The notes: a model not told the origin generated them from the letters alone. Positions 1 through 8,302 are shown, counted from the first letter of the stretch. The stretch is DNA of 64,000 nt from Evansella cellulosilytica DSM 2522 (GCF_000177235.2 NC_014829.1:4216001-4280000); one strand, 5' to 3'. Numbers and translations are program-made.

Positions 1-453
1 TACCTTACTGATCAAACCCGGAATCACTAATAAAACGATCGATATGATAGAAAGAAAGAATCCAATTTTCAAGTTAGTTGCGTACAAATGGGTAATAAAA
101 TACATATTGCCTAACATCAAAATTAGTATGATGATTATACTTGCCTTATGTGTTTTTCCTTTCTTCATCTGATAAAAAACAGTTACTGCTAAAATTGGAA
201 TAAGTATTGCTGCTGCGCCGAAGACAACAGATAAAATGATATTAGTATTAATCCAAAACCCATAAAGAGAATAGTAATTTACTAATGAAGCCAATTCGCC
301 AGTAAATAGCAAATTGATGCAATTTCGCACATCGTCAAATAGAGAATGTCTCTGACCACTATATTCCTCAGCATACCAAGGTAAAAAAAATGTAATGATG
401 ACTAAAAATAATGAAAATGTTTTAATAGACGAATCCTTCACCTGTAATTCCAT
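1..453 (-). CDS. Partial multi-pass membrane protein (3' end beyond window)
   Basis: An open frame runs from ATG at 453 to the window edge (151 codons, no stop), preceded by the SD-like GGAGAGGAAATT. It begins MELQVKDSSIKTFSLF and contains at least four hydrophobic segments, with a short extracellular-looking stretch (WYAEEYSGQRHSLFDD) after the first. The topology suggests a small integral membrane protein. I do not recognise the family, and the C-terminus is missing. Reading frame and start are secure; function unknown. Confidence 0.7.
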   Translation of the reverse strand, partial: MELQVKDSSIKTFSLFLVIITFFLPWYAEEYSGQRHSLFDDVRNCINLLFTGELASLVNYYSLYGFWINTNIILSVVFGAAAILIPILAVTVFYQMKKGKTHKASIIIILILMLGNMYFITHLYATNLKIGFFLSIISIVLLVIPGLISKV

Positions 454-700
454 AGTAATTTCCTCTCCTAATATTCTGATTAAAATCGTTTTGAAAAAGG
501 TTATTGGCTAAGTAGTCATGGAGATAGACATTTACCATCGAAATTAGCCTAACTAATCATATCATAATAGTTAAGAAGATCCTTTCACTTTTTTTGTGTT
601 TTATCTTAGTAACGGCCGAACAAGCACAACTCTATATAGCCCGGAAAACACCTCAAAATCGATTCTTAGCACCGACTAATATAATATTCAGAGACAATCC
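454..700. other. Intergenic stretch, no gene seen
   Basis: AT-rich spacer between the leftward membrane-protein gene and the first repeats. No ORF with a ribosome site and no clear hairpin terminator. It ends where repeat families C and A begin. Confidence 0.5.
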
Positions 701-727
701 GGCTAACGAGGTCCGTCCCTATTAGCC
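701..727. repeat. Family C palindromic repeat
   Basis: Reads GGCTAACGAGGTCCGTCCCT then ATTAGCC; the ends GGCTAA/TTAGCC are inverted repeats around a CCGTCCC core. Related copies lie at 2233, 2600, 3319, 9929, 13366, 15145, 20150, 21248 and 32172. Confidence 0.75.
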
Positions 728-731
728 AAAA

Positions 732-761
732 ATAAGACAGTGTACCTGTCCCTGTGTCTTA
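732..761. repeat. Family A REP-like palindrome
   Basis: TAAGACAG...CTGTCTTA type hairpin with a central ACCTGTCC core, here with TGTGTC variants. It directly follows a family C copy and precedes the small ORF at 770. Confidence 0.8.
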
Positions 762-769
762 CGCGTATT

Positions 770-898
770 ATGTATGAATGGATGAAATTTGAAGAAAATA
801 TATTATTAGAACTTTTATTTGCCTCTATTAATGGATTGCAGCATTGTTTCGATATTGAGGGTGAATATGACTTGACTGAGGTGATGGTAGATGAATGA
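770..898 (+). CDS. Possible 42-residue ORF overlapping the DUF3231 start
   Basis: ATG at 770 opens a 43-codon frame (MYEWMKFEENILLELLFASI...) that overlaps the downstream DUF3231 start by 8 nt and carries that gene's SD (GAGGTGAT) inside it. There is no SD before 770, and the 5' flank is a family A repeat. It could be a translational-coupling leader or the C-terminal stump of a gene lost when the repeat inserted. The overlap is real; expression is doubtful. Confidence 0.25.
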   Translation: MYEWMKFEENILLELLFASINGLQHCFDIEGEYDLTEVMVDE

Positions 899-1898
899 AA
901 AGAATATACGACTATCAAGTACTGAAATAGCAGGGTTATGGACAACTTATATGCAAGAGACAATGGCTGTTTGTTTTATGAAACATTTAAAACAGCATCT
1001 TAAAGATGAGGAAATAAAGCCATTATTACAAAAAGCTCTACATATATCTCAATACCATATTCAAGAGATAAATCAGATTTTTCACAAGGAAGGTATTCCC
1101 ATTCCACATGCTTTTTCTGATGATGATGTTGATTTATCAGCACCTGCGCTTTTTCATGATTTATTTTCATTGAGCTTTGTCTATTCGATGAGTAGATTGT
1201 CCATGGTAAATTACTCATTTATAACCGCTGGTGTTGCAAGGACCGATGTACGCGAGTTTTTTACGGAGTGCTTAAGTGGGTCAACGAACTTATTCAATGC
1301 GTCGGCTACATTAATGTTGGAAAAAGGGGTCTATGATCGCCCCCCTATGATCAACTACCCTAAAAAGGTGGAGTATATCACCAATGCCTCCATTATATCT
1401 GGGTATATTAATAAAAAGAGACCCATCAATGCGATTGAACTGAATGAAATTTTTTATAACACGGTAAGAAACTATTTTGGATCGATCCTTTGTTTAGGGT
1501 TACTCCAAATTGTAAAAGATGATGAAATAAAAAAATATATAAAAAAAGGAAAAGAAATTTGTGACAAGCAAAATAAATTGTTTAACGACATTTTGTTACA
1601 AGAGGATATGCTTGGGTCTAGTCCAGTTACTATGGAAGTGACAGATTCGACCACCTCCCCTTTTTCCGATCGACTAATCATCATGTTATTTCATTCACTA
1701 AATCAAATGGACATCACTCTCCTCGGACACTCATTATCCCTATCCATGAGGGCCGACCTTACTGCACATTTCAGTAAACTCATACTCGAGGTATTAAAAT
1801 ACGGTCAGGAAGGGTTTAAAATCATCGTCAGCAAAGGATGGATGGAGCAACCCCCTCATGCTACAGATAGAAAACAATTAATTGATAAGAATAGCTAG
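891..1898 (+). CDS. DUF3231 family protein (copy 1)
   Basis: 335 aa, made of two similar halves of about 165 residues, each with the helix-rich DUF3231 pattern: conserved GIPIPxxFxDxDV in the first half and a C-terminal GWMEQPPHATDRKQL. SD GAGGTGAT lies 8 nt before ATG 891. Two paralogues are in this window (33335 +, 35126 -), sharing the EEPPxxxDRxxL ending. DUF3231 proteins are typical of Bacillaceae. From memory, a structural-genomics model of one member is ferritin-like and labelled a putative spore-coat protein, but no biochemical role is established. Family call firm, function unknown. Confidence 0.88.
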   Translation: MNEKNIRLSSTEIAGLWTTYMQETMAVCFMKHLKQHLKDEEIKPLLQKALHISQYHIQEINQIFHKEGIPIPHAFSDDDVDLSAPALFHDLFSLSFVYSMSRLSMVNYSFITAGVARTDVREFFTECLSGSTNLFNASATLMLEKGVYDRPPMINYPKKVEYITNASIISGYINKKRPINAIELNEIFYNTVRNYFGSILCLGLLQIVKDDEIKKYIKKGKEICDKQNKLFNDILLQEDMLGSSPVTMEVTDSTTSPFSDRLIIMLFHSLNQMDITLLGHSLSLSMRADLTAHFSKLILEVLKYGQEGFKIIVSKGWMEQPPHATDRKQLIDKNS

Positions 1899-2232
1899 GA
1901 TTTTGCGACGGAGGTTGCAGGCGTTCCTATGTAGCTACTAAAAATCTGTACTGTTTTATTTTAACGTTTATAGGTAAGAACAGCATCACTAGAGACCGAA
2001 AACATTATTACGGAAAAACAAAGTCCTCTCTCTTCGACAAGGTAAAAGGGGGACAGCGCCTTTTCGAAGTTATGCAATATCCTCCCCCCTCTTTTCAAAT
2101 ATAAAATCTATTTCAAAACAACACTAACCCACAAAATTAGTTTCCCGGCAATTTTTATAAGTAAAAACGAGAATGATGTCCCCTTTATACGATGACACCA
2201 TTCTCTTATTAAGATATCGATTACCGCTCGAT
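1899..2232. other. Intergenic stretch with a hairpin only
   Basis: No ORF with a ribosome site. The 2169-2205 hairpin is the only clear structure; the remainder is unremarkable until the family C/B repeats begin near 2233. Confidence 0.4.
2169..2205. terminator. Hairpin, possible weak terminator
   Basis: Arms GAGAATGATGTC and GACACCATTCTC (one mismatch) with a 13-nt loop, followed by TTATT. It lies 270 nt past the DUF3231 stop, so its assignment to that gene is uncertain. Confidence 0.35.
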
Positions 2233-2620
2233 GGCAAACGAGATCCGTCCGAGACCGCTGAAAAAGTGTAAAAATTAATATATTGTTGCATTATTATTCA
2301 GAGTACCTAATTAGAGAAAGAGTTGATGAGACCGGAGCAAGCGAGGTAACTGTCTCTTCCTCTACAAGCATATGCTTTGGAGGTATCCGTCGAGACAACT
2401 CGAAGCATAAGGCGACGAAGTAACGCTCGTTCCTGCGGGAAGCAAAGGCAGGGGTGAGACTACGGAGATGCAAAGCATGAAGGAGGCTCACCAGCCGCCC
2501 GCGGAAAGCGAGTTTGCACAGGTCTCATCAACTTCTATATTCAAATAACTTTATACTTATTAGTCTACACATAAGTATAAGTACTTTTTCACTGGTTCCG
2601 ATCCGTCCCCGTTAGCCAAT
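2233..2620. repeat. Family B long repeat, copy 1, bounded by family C pieces
   Basis: Contains GATGAGACCGGAGCAAGCGA near 2328 and the segment with GAGGCTCACCAGCCGCCCGC near 2483, then a GTACTTTTTCACTGG flank. The same blocks recur in opposite orientation at 15145-15362, without about 90 bp of the middle. Family C pieces lie at 2233-2250 and 2600-2617, suggesting a composite unit. No coding capacity with a ribosome site. Confidence 0.7.
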
Positions 2621-2671
2621 TGCTTAAAGCAATTGTTATAATGAGATATTATGACTTAGATAAGGTGTGCT

Positions 2672-3298
2672 GTGTTTATGGAATTTACTATCGTTATTCC
2701 GGCTTATAATGAAGGGAAATCTATTGGGAAGGTACTAGCTGCTATTGAACAGGCTGTTAGTGATGCGGAGGTTATTGTTGTTGATGATTGTAGTACCGAT
2801 GATACGGTGCAGGTTGCGAGTCAATTCTCTCATGTACGTGTAATTAAGCAGTCCACGAACGGTGGTCCAATTGAAGCAATTGCCACTGGTATCGTAAATG
2901 CTAGTCACGATGTCGTTGTTACTATAGACGCGGATGGTCAGCATCCCGTTGCGTCTATTCATGATGTCGTTCGTCCTATCCTTAATGACCAAGCCGATAT
3001 TGTCCTCGGTGTTCGAAATAGCCTCCCTCGATTAGGAGAGAAGATTATCGCTCGGTTCTCTGGCGTTAGTGATGCAACAACCGGATTTAAAGCGATGAGG
3101 AAAACAGAAGTTGAAAACTTTAAAGATGATACTGCTTATGGTGGCATGCTGCTTGTTAAAGAAAAAAGGTTAGGAAAACGAATCGCCGAAGTCCCTATTA
3201 CTGTTCGAGAGAGAGAAGAAGGCGTTTCTGTTCACTCTAATTACAACATACTAAAAAAGTCTATTAGATTTGCTTATTGGGCATTGTTTAAAAAATAG
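2672..3298 (+). CDS. Glycosyltransferase family 2 (short, GT-A domain only)
   Basis: About 208 aa with the GT2 N-terminus (TIVIPAYNEGKSIGKVL), nucleotide-binding VIVVDDCSTDDT near residue 38 and the metal-binding DAD in TIDADGQHP near 95, then DATTGFKAMRK as in DPM1-like enzymes. It lacks the C-terminal membrane helices of many relatives, so it is probably soluble or peripheral. It would transfer a sugar from a nucleotide donor to an unknown, possibly lipid, acceptor. Start is GTG 2672 or ATG 2678; SD AAGGTG at 2662 fits GTG slightly better. Alone between repeat blocks. Confidence 0.85.
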   Translation: MFMEFTIVIPAYNEGKSIGKVLAAIEQAVSDAEVIVVDDCSTDDTVQVASQFSHVRVIKQSTNGGPIEAIATGIVNASHDVVVTIDADGQHPVASIHDVVRPILNDQADIVLGVRNSLPRLGEKIIARFSGVSDATTGFKAMRKTEVENFKDDTAYGGMLLVKEKRLGKRIAEVPITVREREEGVSVHSNYNILKKSIRFAYWALFKK

Positions 3299-3318
3299 AC
3301 TCTGTTTGATAAGTAAAA

Positions 3319-3359
3319 GGCAAACGAGATCCGTCCCTGTTAGCCGTCCCCGTTAGCCG
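3319..3359. repeat. Family C repeat with duplicated end
   Basis: GGCAAACGAGATCCGTCCCT, then GTTAGCC, then a second GTCCCCGTTAGCC: one full copy plus an extra half unit. Confidence 0.75.
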
Positions 3360-3454
3360 TTGACAGGGGCAACAGTTTGGTGATATATTAAAACAAAGTA
3401 AACAAGTAGGAATTATCAACAATGAAGATTTGTTTTAGAAAGGGGACTTCAGTT

Positions 3455-4225
3455 ATGAATCATCCATCAATTATTCAAGGGGCCGAGGCTTTTCATTTGA
3501 AGGGGAATGATGTTGGTATCTTATTATGCCACGGGTTTGTTGGTACGCCGCAAAGCATGGAGACAATCGGTAGAAAATTTGCCGCGAAAGGTTTTACAGT
3601 GAGAGCGCCACGACTTACAGGGCATGGTACCGATCCTTATGACTTTGAAAAAGCAACATATCATGACTGGATAACTGATCTAGAAGAAAATTATCTTGAG
3701 TTGAAAAAAACGTGTTCCCAGATTTTTGTCGTTGGTCAATCGATGGGAGGCCTTTTAGCCCTTATCATAGCTGGTAGATTCAAAGATATAGCAGGTGTCA
3801 TTACATTAAACGTGGCATACGAAGTTCCAGGATTAGAAATGTACAGAAATAAAATCTCGCCGAGGTTTATAGAGGAATCCGCACCTGATATAAAAAATAA
3901 AAATGTTCATGAAATTACTTATCCATACATTCCTATTACAGCAATCAACGAATTACTCAGTGTTGCACAATACACAAAACAGCATATTCACCAGGTGGAA
4001 TGTCCTGTTTTACTATTCCGATCATCCGTAGACCATGTCGTACCTCCAGAGAGTACGAATGATGCTTATGATCAATTACAAACAACACAAAAAGAAATCA
4101 TTACCTTAACCAATTCCTATCACGTCGCTTCCATGGACTATGATAATGAAAAAATCATCAACGATAGCGTTACATTCATATCGAAGACAACAAGACAGCA
4201 GGGACAGGTTCCTTGTCTTATCTAG
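3455..4225 (+). CDS. Alpha/beta-hydrolase, carboxylesterase Est30-like
   Basis: Serine hydrolase with oxyanion-loop CHGFVGTP, nucleophile elbow GQSMGG (Ser about residue 101), and late Asp (SSVDHVVPP) and His (NSYHVASMD) completing the triad. Size matches ~250-aa monoacylglycerol lipase/carboxylesterases of Bacillus. ATG 3455 is preferred to 3422 because AAAGGGGAC sits 8 nt before it. The last residues (QQGQVPCLI) and the stop are encoded by a family A repeat at 4192-4220, so the native C-terminus has probably been replaced. Hydrolyses short esters or acylglycerols; physiological substrate unknown. Confidence 0.85.
   Translation: MNHPSIIQGAEAFHLKGNDVGILLCHGFVGTPQSMETIGRKFAAKGFTVRAPRLTGHGTDPYDFEKATYHDWITDLEENYLELKKTCSQIFVVGQSMGGLLALIIAGRFKDIAGVITLNVAYEVPGLEMYRNKISPRFIEESAPDIKNKNVHEITYPYIPITAINELLSVAQYTKQHIHQVECPVLLFRSSVDHVVPPESTNDAYDQLQTTQKEIITLTNSYHVASMDYDNEKIINDSVTFISKTTRQQGQVPCLI
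4192..4220. repeat. Family A repeat overlapping a gene end
   Basis: AAGACAGCAGGGACAGGTTC followed by CTTGTCTTA. Starts inside the esterase frame and supplies its stop. A degenerate second arm (AGACAGAGGTACC...) follows at about 4271-4289. Confidence 0.8.
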
Positions 4226-4311
4226 AAAAAAACATCGTACCTTTGTCTCGTCACGCGTATCAAGAAAATTAGACAGAGGTACCTCCGTCCCATTTGAAAA
4301 CCTACACAAAC

Positions 4312-4346
4312 AAACAGCCGACCAAGATGATCGACTGTTTTTTTCT
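4312..4346 (+). terminator. Rho-independent terminator after esterase
   Basis: AAACAGCCGA and TCGACTGTTT form a stem with a short loop, followed by TTTTTTTC. Correctly placed to end rightward transcription of the esterase. Confidence 0.7.
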
Positions 4347-4439
4347 TATTCATTTGTCGTGTCATCAATGCATGAGTTGTAATAAAAGAAGGATAATATA
4401 ATAATAGAAGTAGTAAGAAGCCGAAAATATCCGTTTAAG

Positions 4440-4691
4440 TTAGTTATTTGAAATTTGTCTAGTTAATCGCTCTATATTTCTTTCATTTTCAACCGTTTTT
4501 TGCCATGTAATTTCTTGATCCATTCTCAATAATTCTAGTTTCCCCATCACTTCTGCATGTTGTTTTTCTTGAGTAGCTTTCATTCCTGTCATGTCTGCTT
4601 TCAACGTATCCACATCTTCTTTTAGGTGCCCTACCATGGAAACTAGTTGAGTAAGCATTCCTTCAAACCGATCCATTTGCTTTTCACTCAT
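4440..4691 (-). CDS. Small coiled-coil protein
   Basis: 83 aa from ATG 4691 (SD GGGGTGAT just upstream). MSEKQMDRFEGMLTQLVSMV is followed by heptad-like VDTLKADMTGMKATQEKQ and a C-terminal ENERNIERLTRQISNN, with no membrane segment. The charged helical pattern suggests a soluble coiled coil. Similar short proteins are common hypotheticals in Bacillaceae and on their mobile elements. A GTG three codons earlier (4700) is less well placed. No function assigned. Confidence 0.65.
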   Translation of the reverse strand: MSEKQMDRFEGMLTQLVSMVGHLKEDVDTLKADMTGMKATQEKQHAEVMGKLELLRMDQEITWQKTVENERNIERLTRQISNN

Positions 4692-4750
4692 CTCTATCAC
4701 CCCCTTTTTAGAAGATTATACTACCTTTATAGAACATTTGCTATACAAAA

Positions 4751-4778
4751 AAGAGCAGGGACAGGTACCTTGTCTTAC
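4751..4778. repeat. Family A repeat, left partner
   Basis: AAGAGCAGGGACAGGTACCT then TGTCTTA. Pairs with the copy at 4889 to enclose a group II intron-like segment. Confidence 0.75.
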
Positions 4779-4886
4779 CTTCAGAATCCATCTCACGGTG
4801 GACACCCTTGCCATTCGCTAACAGTTCCCACTGCCAAGCCTGTAGTGGACTTTCACACCTAGCTGTTATACATGCCGGGCGCAAGA
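4779..4886 (-). mobile_element. Group II intron domain I fragment (probable)
   Basis: Read on the minus strand, the segment begins GCGCCCGGCATG and continues with GTGAAAGTCCACTACAGGC, GGGAACTGTTAGCGAATGGC and AAGGGTGTCCACCG, ending with a GGATTCTGAAGG-type sequence. I recognise these as the conserved 5' RNA part of bacterial group II introns. Only ~108 bp remain; there is no reverse transcriptase and no domain V in the window. It sits exactly between two family A hairpins. Recognition is from memory; a covariance search would settle it. Confidence 0.6.
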
Positions 4887-4888
4887 AA

Positions 4889-4920
4889 GTAAGACAGAGG
4901 AACCTGTCCCTCTGTCTTAC
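4889..4920. repeat. Family A repeat, right partner
   Basis: Perfect inverted arms GTAAGACAGAGG/CCTCTGTCTTAC around AACCTGTC. Flanked on the left by CAAGAAA, as in the composite units at 10627, 12526 and 13991. Confidence 0.85.
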
Positions 4921-5252
4921 CCTTTCCTCTCGACAGATTTCAGGTCTATAGATATAATATTACTATTAATATTATTTCCGCGTTTAACCTCTTGCACACT
5001 TCAATGTTACTCAATCATTTACCTATTTTTATTAGTCACGTCACCATGATTTTTGGAAGTTAGAATTTATTTTTCATAGTAAACTTCGAGTTTTTCACTA
5101 CTTTTTTTTAGGAAGGATTTTTGCCCTGTCCTTTTCGTCATCTAGTATTCCAAGTCCCTTAGCTATTCCCCTATTAAAACAGTTCCTTTTACGGATGTTG
5201 ATCCGTGTTTTTTGACAATTCAATAATCTAAGTTGTTGGAGGCGATAATTAC
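4921..5252. other. Intergenic leader of the REP transposase gene
   Basis: AT-rich, with no ORF bearing a ribosome site. It probably contains the transposase promoter but no convincing -35/-10 pair stands out. Confidence 0.35.
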
Positions 5253-6014
5253 ATGCCAAGAAAACCAAGGAAAAAGAGTAAAACTGCTATTTATCATATC
5301 ATGCTGCGAGGTATTAATAAGCAGACAATTTTTGAAGATGACAATGATAAGCACAAATTTTTGGAGACGTTAGCAAAATACAAAGTCATCAGTTGTTTTG
5401 AATTATATGGCTACTGTTTAATGGATAATCATGTCCATTTGTTAATGATGGAAACGAAGGAGCCCATATCCACTATTATGAAGCGGATCAGTTCAAGTTA
5501 CGTTTATTGGTATAACAGGAAGTATCATCGATGTGGACATTTGTTCCAGGAGAGGTTTAAGAGTGAAAGTGTTGAAAGCGCTCGTTATTTTATTACAGTA
5601 TTAAGGTATATTCATCAAAATCCACTTAGGGCGGGATTGGTTGAAAGTGTTTTTGACTGCAAATGGACCAGTATTCATGAGTACTTACATAAAGTACATA
5701 TTACTGACATCGATCGGGCATTGAATTTATTTTCCTCCGACAGAAGTATTGCAATGGAACAGTTCCTCTCCCATACGCAAAAAGAAAATACTGATCAGTG
5801 CTTCGAATCCAACCAAAAATGGAGGCTCTCAGATGATCAGGTTAGAGAGATTCTTCGAACGAGAGGGGTGAATAGCAACAGTATGCTTCAGCAAATGGAT
5901 AGAGAAAGTAGATATGCTGTTTTAGCTCACCTTAAAAAGCTGGAGGGCGTATCCATCCGCCAAATTTCTAGAATAACAGGGGTATCCAAAAGCATTATCG
6001 AGCGTATAAAGTAA
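5253..6014 (+). CDS. REP-associated tyrosine transposase (Y1/HUH family)
   Basis: 253 aa. The N-terminal Y1_Tnp domain starts MPRKPRKKSKTAIYHIMLRG. The HUH metal motif is DNHVHLL near residue 69, followed by KYHRCGHLFQERF near 98 and the catalytic-Tyr helix RYIHQNPLRAGLV near 127. The C-terminus carries a helix-turn-helix-like segment (GVSIRQISRITGVSKSIIER). SD TTGGAGG precedes the ATG. RAYTs nick single-stranded REP palindromes and are thought to have dispersed them; the ~19 family A palindromes around it are the obvious candidate substrates. Intact, with all motifs present. Confidence 0.93.
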   Translation: MPRKPRKKSKTAIYHIMLRGINKQTIFEDDNDKHKFLETLAKYKVISCFELYGYCLMDNHVHLLMMETKEPISTIMKRISSSYVYWYNRKYHRCGHLFQERFKSESVESARYFITVLRYIHQNPLRAGLVESVFDCKWTSIHEYLHKVHITDIDRALNLFSSDRSIAMEQFLSHTQKENTDQCFESNQKWRLSDDQVREILRTRGVNSNSMLQQMDRESRYAVLAHLKKLEGVSIRQISRITGVSKSIIERIK

Positions 6015-6042
6015 GACAAGGGGACAGGTCACATTGTCTTAT
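6011..6042. repeat. Family A repeat at transposase stop
   Basis: GTAAGACAAGGGGACAGGTC then ACATTGTCTTA; overlaps the TAA of the REP transposase gene. Confidence 0.75.
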
Positions 6043-6058
6043 TCACTCGCAAATCCAT

Positions 6059-6087
6059 GAGACAAGGAACCTGTCCCTTTGTCTTAA
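6059..6087. repeat. Family A repeat
   Basis: GAGACAAGGAACCTGTCCCT then TTGTCTTAA, about 17 nt after the previous copy and in the opposite core orientation, giving a paired (BIME-like) arrangement. Confidence 0.75.
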
Positions 6088-6129
6088 GAGACTTTCATTT
6101 TTCTCCTAAATATGTTTCAATAATTATGA

Positions 6130-6216
6130 GCCATTGTTTTCATCTCCTCTACTAAGGTGTATTTAGAAGTGCTGTGGTAGGTTCTTCTATTTTACAATGA
6201 AAACAATGGCTTTTTT
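6130..6216. repeat. Long-loop inverted repeat
   Basis: Perfect 14-bp arms GCCATTGTTTTCAT (6130-6143) and ATGAAAACAATGGC (6197-6210) around a 53-nt loop, followed by TTTTTTT. Could act as a terminator after the transposase or be a small insertion remnant. Confidence 0.5.
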
Positions 6217-6276
6217 TATTATTTTGATCTACTTTCCATACTAGGGCTTTCTGTCTCATCGCGCGTATCAAGAAAG

Positions 6277-6308
6277 TAAGACAGAGGGACCTGTCCCTCT
6301 GTCTTACT
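6277..6308. repeat. Family A repeat (perfect palindrome)
   Basis: GTAAGACAGAGGGAC / GTCCCTCTGTCTTAC inverted arms separated by CT. Preceded by CGTATCAAGAAA, the usual left flank. Confidence 0.85.
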
Positions 6309-6309
6309 T

Positions 6310-8172
6310 TTATCTTCTGATTATTAGTGTGATGCCTCCCATTAGGGCGAATAGCATGCCAGCGAATAGCATGTTGTAGATATTCGTGGATGTGTTTGGT
6401 AGAGCTTCGTCTTTTTCGGTTTTTACTTCTTCTGCTTTGTCTTCTTCTGGTGTATTTTCTTCGGCACTACCTTTTTCGTCTGAAGCTTCTTCCGTAGTTT
6501 CTCCTTCTGTACTATCTTCTTCTGTTCCACCTTCCTCTGTACTATCTTCCTCTGTTCCATCTTCTTCTGGATGCTCAGTAGGTGGTGGTGGAATCTCGGT
6601 TTCTTTTACAATTACTTCTCTTGTAATTTGGGCATTATTCCCTTCGCTATCATTAACGGAATAGGTTAGCGTATATTCACCAGGTGTGTTCGTATCTACT
6701 TCACCTGTTACGGCAACTTGATCCGTGATGTCTCCATCTACATTATCAACGGCAGTATAGCCGGGTTCAACGAATTCACTACCTTTTTCTATGATTAGCG
6801 GATTGTCTCCGTCCAATGAAATGACAGGTGCAGTTGTATCAACTACGTGGACAACACGAGTCGCTTCCGCTTCATTTCCTGCACTATCTGAGACGGTGTA
6901 AACAAGTGTATATTCGCCGATTTCATCGATATTAACGGAGCCGGAAACTACCACGTCGTTTGTTATGTCCCCATCGACATTATCTATTGCTGTGAAGCCG
7001 GGTTCAATATAAGGGCTGCCAACTTCTAGCGTCATCGGATTACTTCCATTTAATGAAAACACTGGGGCTTCTTCATCCGCAACAAATTGAGATGTAGACA
7101 ACGTGAGTATCGTTTCAGCAAGAACATCATCTTTTTCTACAATACCTTTAACAGAGAATGCATAAGTCTCACCTACTGTTAAATTAGCGATATCGATTGT
7201 CGTTGTATGTGGATCAACCTCCGCAATTTCCACATCATCTTGATAAATTTTGTAGCCTGAGACTTCGCCGAATACTTCAGGCCAATCCAGTTGAACTGTC
7301 CCTGTCTCAGCGGTTAAACTTGCTGATAGTTGCGGAAGTGGAATCTCAACAGTCGTAAAGTCAATTTCACCGGACTTCAAGTCTAATGAAAAACTTCCTT
7401 GATCCCATACATCATCATTTATGTATGTGAAAACCTCGGTTACTCCAGCCTGTGGATTCGTCGTGTTTTCTCCTAAACTATGAAGTAAAGGATTGAGTAA
7501 ATCTTCCAGAAAATAACTGTGACTTTCGTCAAACAAATCGAAAAAGCTGTGGTCGACTTTGTTGAAATAGCCAAAAATAGTGGATGTTGAATCAGCCGTT
7601 CTCCAACCTTCACTAGGTCGATATTCCTCTTCACTTAGAGGCGCAATTACACTACCTATTACGTAATCGAAGTCATAAAACCAAATGCCATTTGTTGAAT
7701 TTGTTTCGCTTACATAAACATGTGTATAGCCATCAACGCTTTCATTGTTTTCGTCAAGGATTCGTAGAGAAACAAGCATTCTATTTGGTTCCATCGGATC
7801 AATGATTAAACCATTAAATTGTGCATCTGCTGGCACGGTGGAAGGGCGGCCTTCCTCCGTAAAGAAATCGTAATACGTGAAACCATCCTGTGAATGCAAG
7901 TACCTAGGTACCCAGTAAACTGTTTTCTCACCAACTGGTGACGCGATAAATCCACCTACTGTTGTTAAAGGATCCACGGAAACAAGAATGTTTGAATAAG
8001 CATCAACTTCAGTTAAAGTTGCTGAAGCATCCTCACTTTGTAAATAAAAACCTTCATTTTCGTTCAGTACTCCCCTAAATGCAACGGTACAACCAGAAAT
8101 GAACAACGATAAAATTAAAATGACAATCAAGAACAACGGAGATGATTTCTTATGAAATTTTCTTCTTTCCAC
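6310..8172 (-). CDS. Cell-surface protein with lipobox, Ig-like repeats and LPNTS anchor
   Basis: About 620 aa. The N-terminus has a signal peptide ending in a lipobox (LSLFISGC). A large unassigned domain follows, then an FN3-like segment (VQLDWPEVFGEVSGYKIYQD, ~residue 290) and two DUF5011/HYR-type Ig repeats with VDNVDGDIT and GEYTLVYTVSDSAGN / GEYTLTYSVNDSEGN. A Glu/Thr-rich wall-spanning stretch leads to LPNTS, a hydrophobic helix and IIRR, a sortase-type signal. Carrying both lipobox and sortase anchors is odd. GTG 8172, 7 nt after AAAGGGG, is better placed than ATG 8178. Probable surface adhesin; ligand unknown. Confidence 0.85.
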   Translation of the reverse strand: MERRKFHKKSSPLFLIVILILSLFISGCTVAFRGVLNENEGFYLQSEDASATLTEVDAYSNILVSVDPLTTVGGFIASPVGEKTVYWVPRYLHSQDGFTYYDFFTEEGRPSTVPADAQFNGLIIDPMEPNRMLVSLRILDENNESVDGYTHVYVSETNSTNGIWFYDFDYVIGSVIAPLSEEEYRPSEGWRTADSTSTIFGYFNKVDHSFFDLFDESHSYFLEDLLNPLLHSLGENTTNPQAGVTEVFTYINDDVWDQGSFSLDLKSGEIDFTTVEIPLPQLSASLTAETGTVQLDWPEVFGEVSGYKIYQDDVEIAEVDPHTTTIDIANLTVGETYAFSVKGIVEKDDVLAETILTLSTSQFVADEEAPVFSLNGSNPMTLEVGSPYIEPGFTAIDNVDGDITNDVVVSGSVNIDEIGEYTLVYTVSDSAGNEAEATRVVHVVDTTAPVISLDGDNPLIIEKGSEFVEPGYTAVDNVDGDITDQVAVTGEVDTNTPGEYTLTYSVNDSEGNNAQITREVIVKETEIPPPPTEHPEEDGTEEDSTEEGGTEEDSTEGETTEEASDEKGSAEENTPEEDKAEEVKTEKDEALPNTSTNIYNMLFAGMLFALMGGITLIIRR

Positions 8173-8271
8173 ATACATACCCCTTTTATAATAGAATAGA
8201 GAACAGTTAGATCTTTATTAGTTTACAAAATTATCAAAATATTGTCTATATAAACATTTTTTTGTCAATTT

Positions 8272-8302
8272 GTAAGACGTGGGGACAGGTCCCTCTGTCT
8301 CT
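8272..8302. repeat. Family A repeat
   Basis: GTAAGACGTGGGGACAGGTC then CCTCTGTCTC, upstream of the SDR gene. Confidence 0.7.

Noticed and set aside
6386-6664. Serine-rich ORF on the plus strand
   Set aside because: Antisense shadow of the Glu/Thr-rich spacer of the surface protein.
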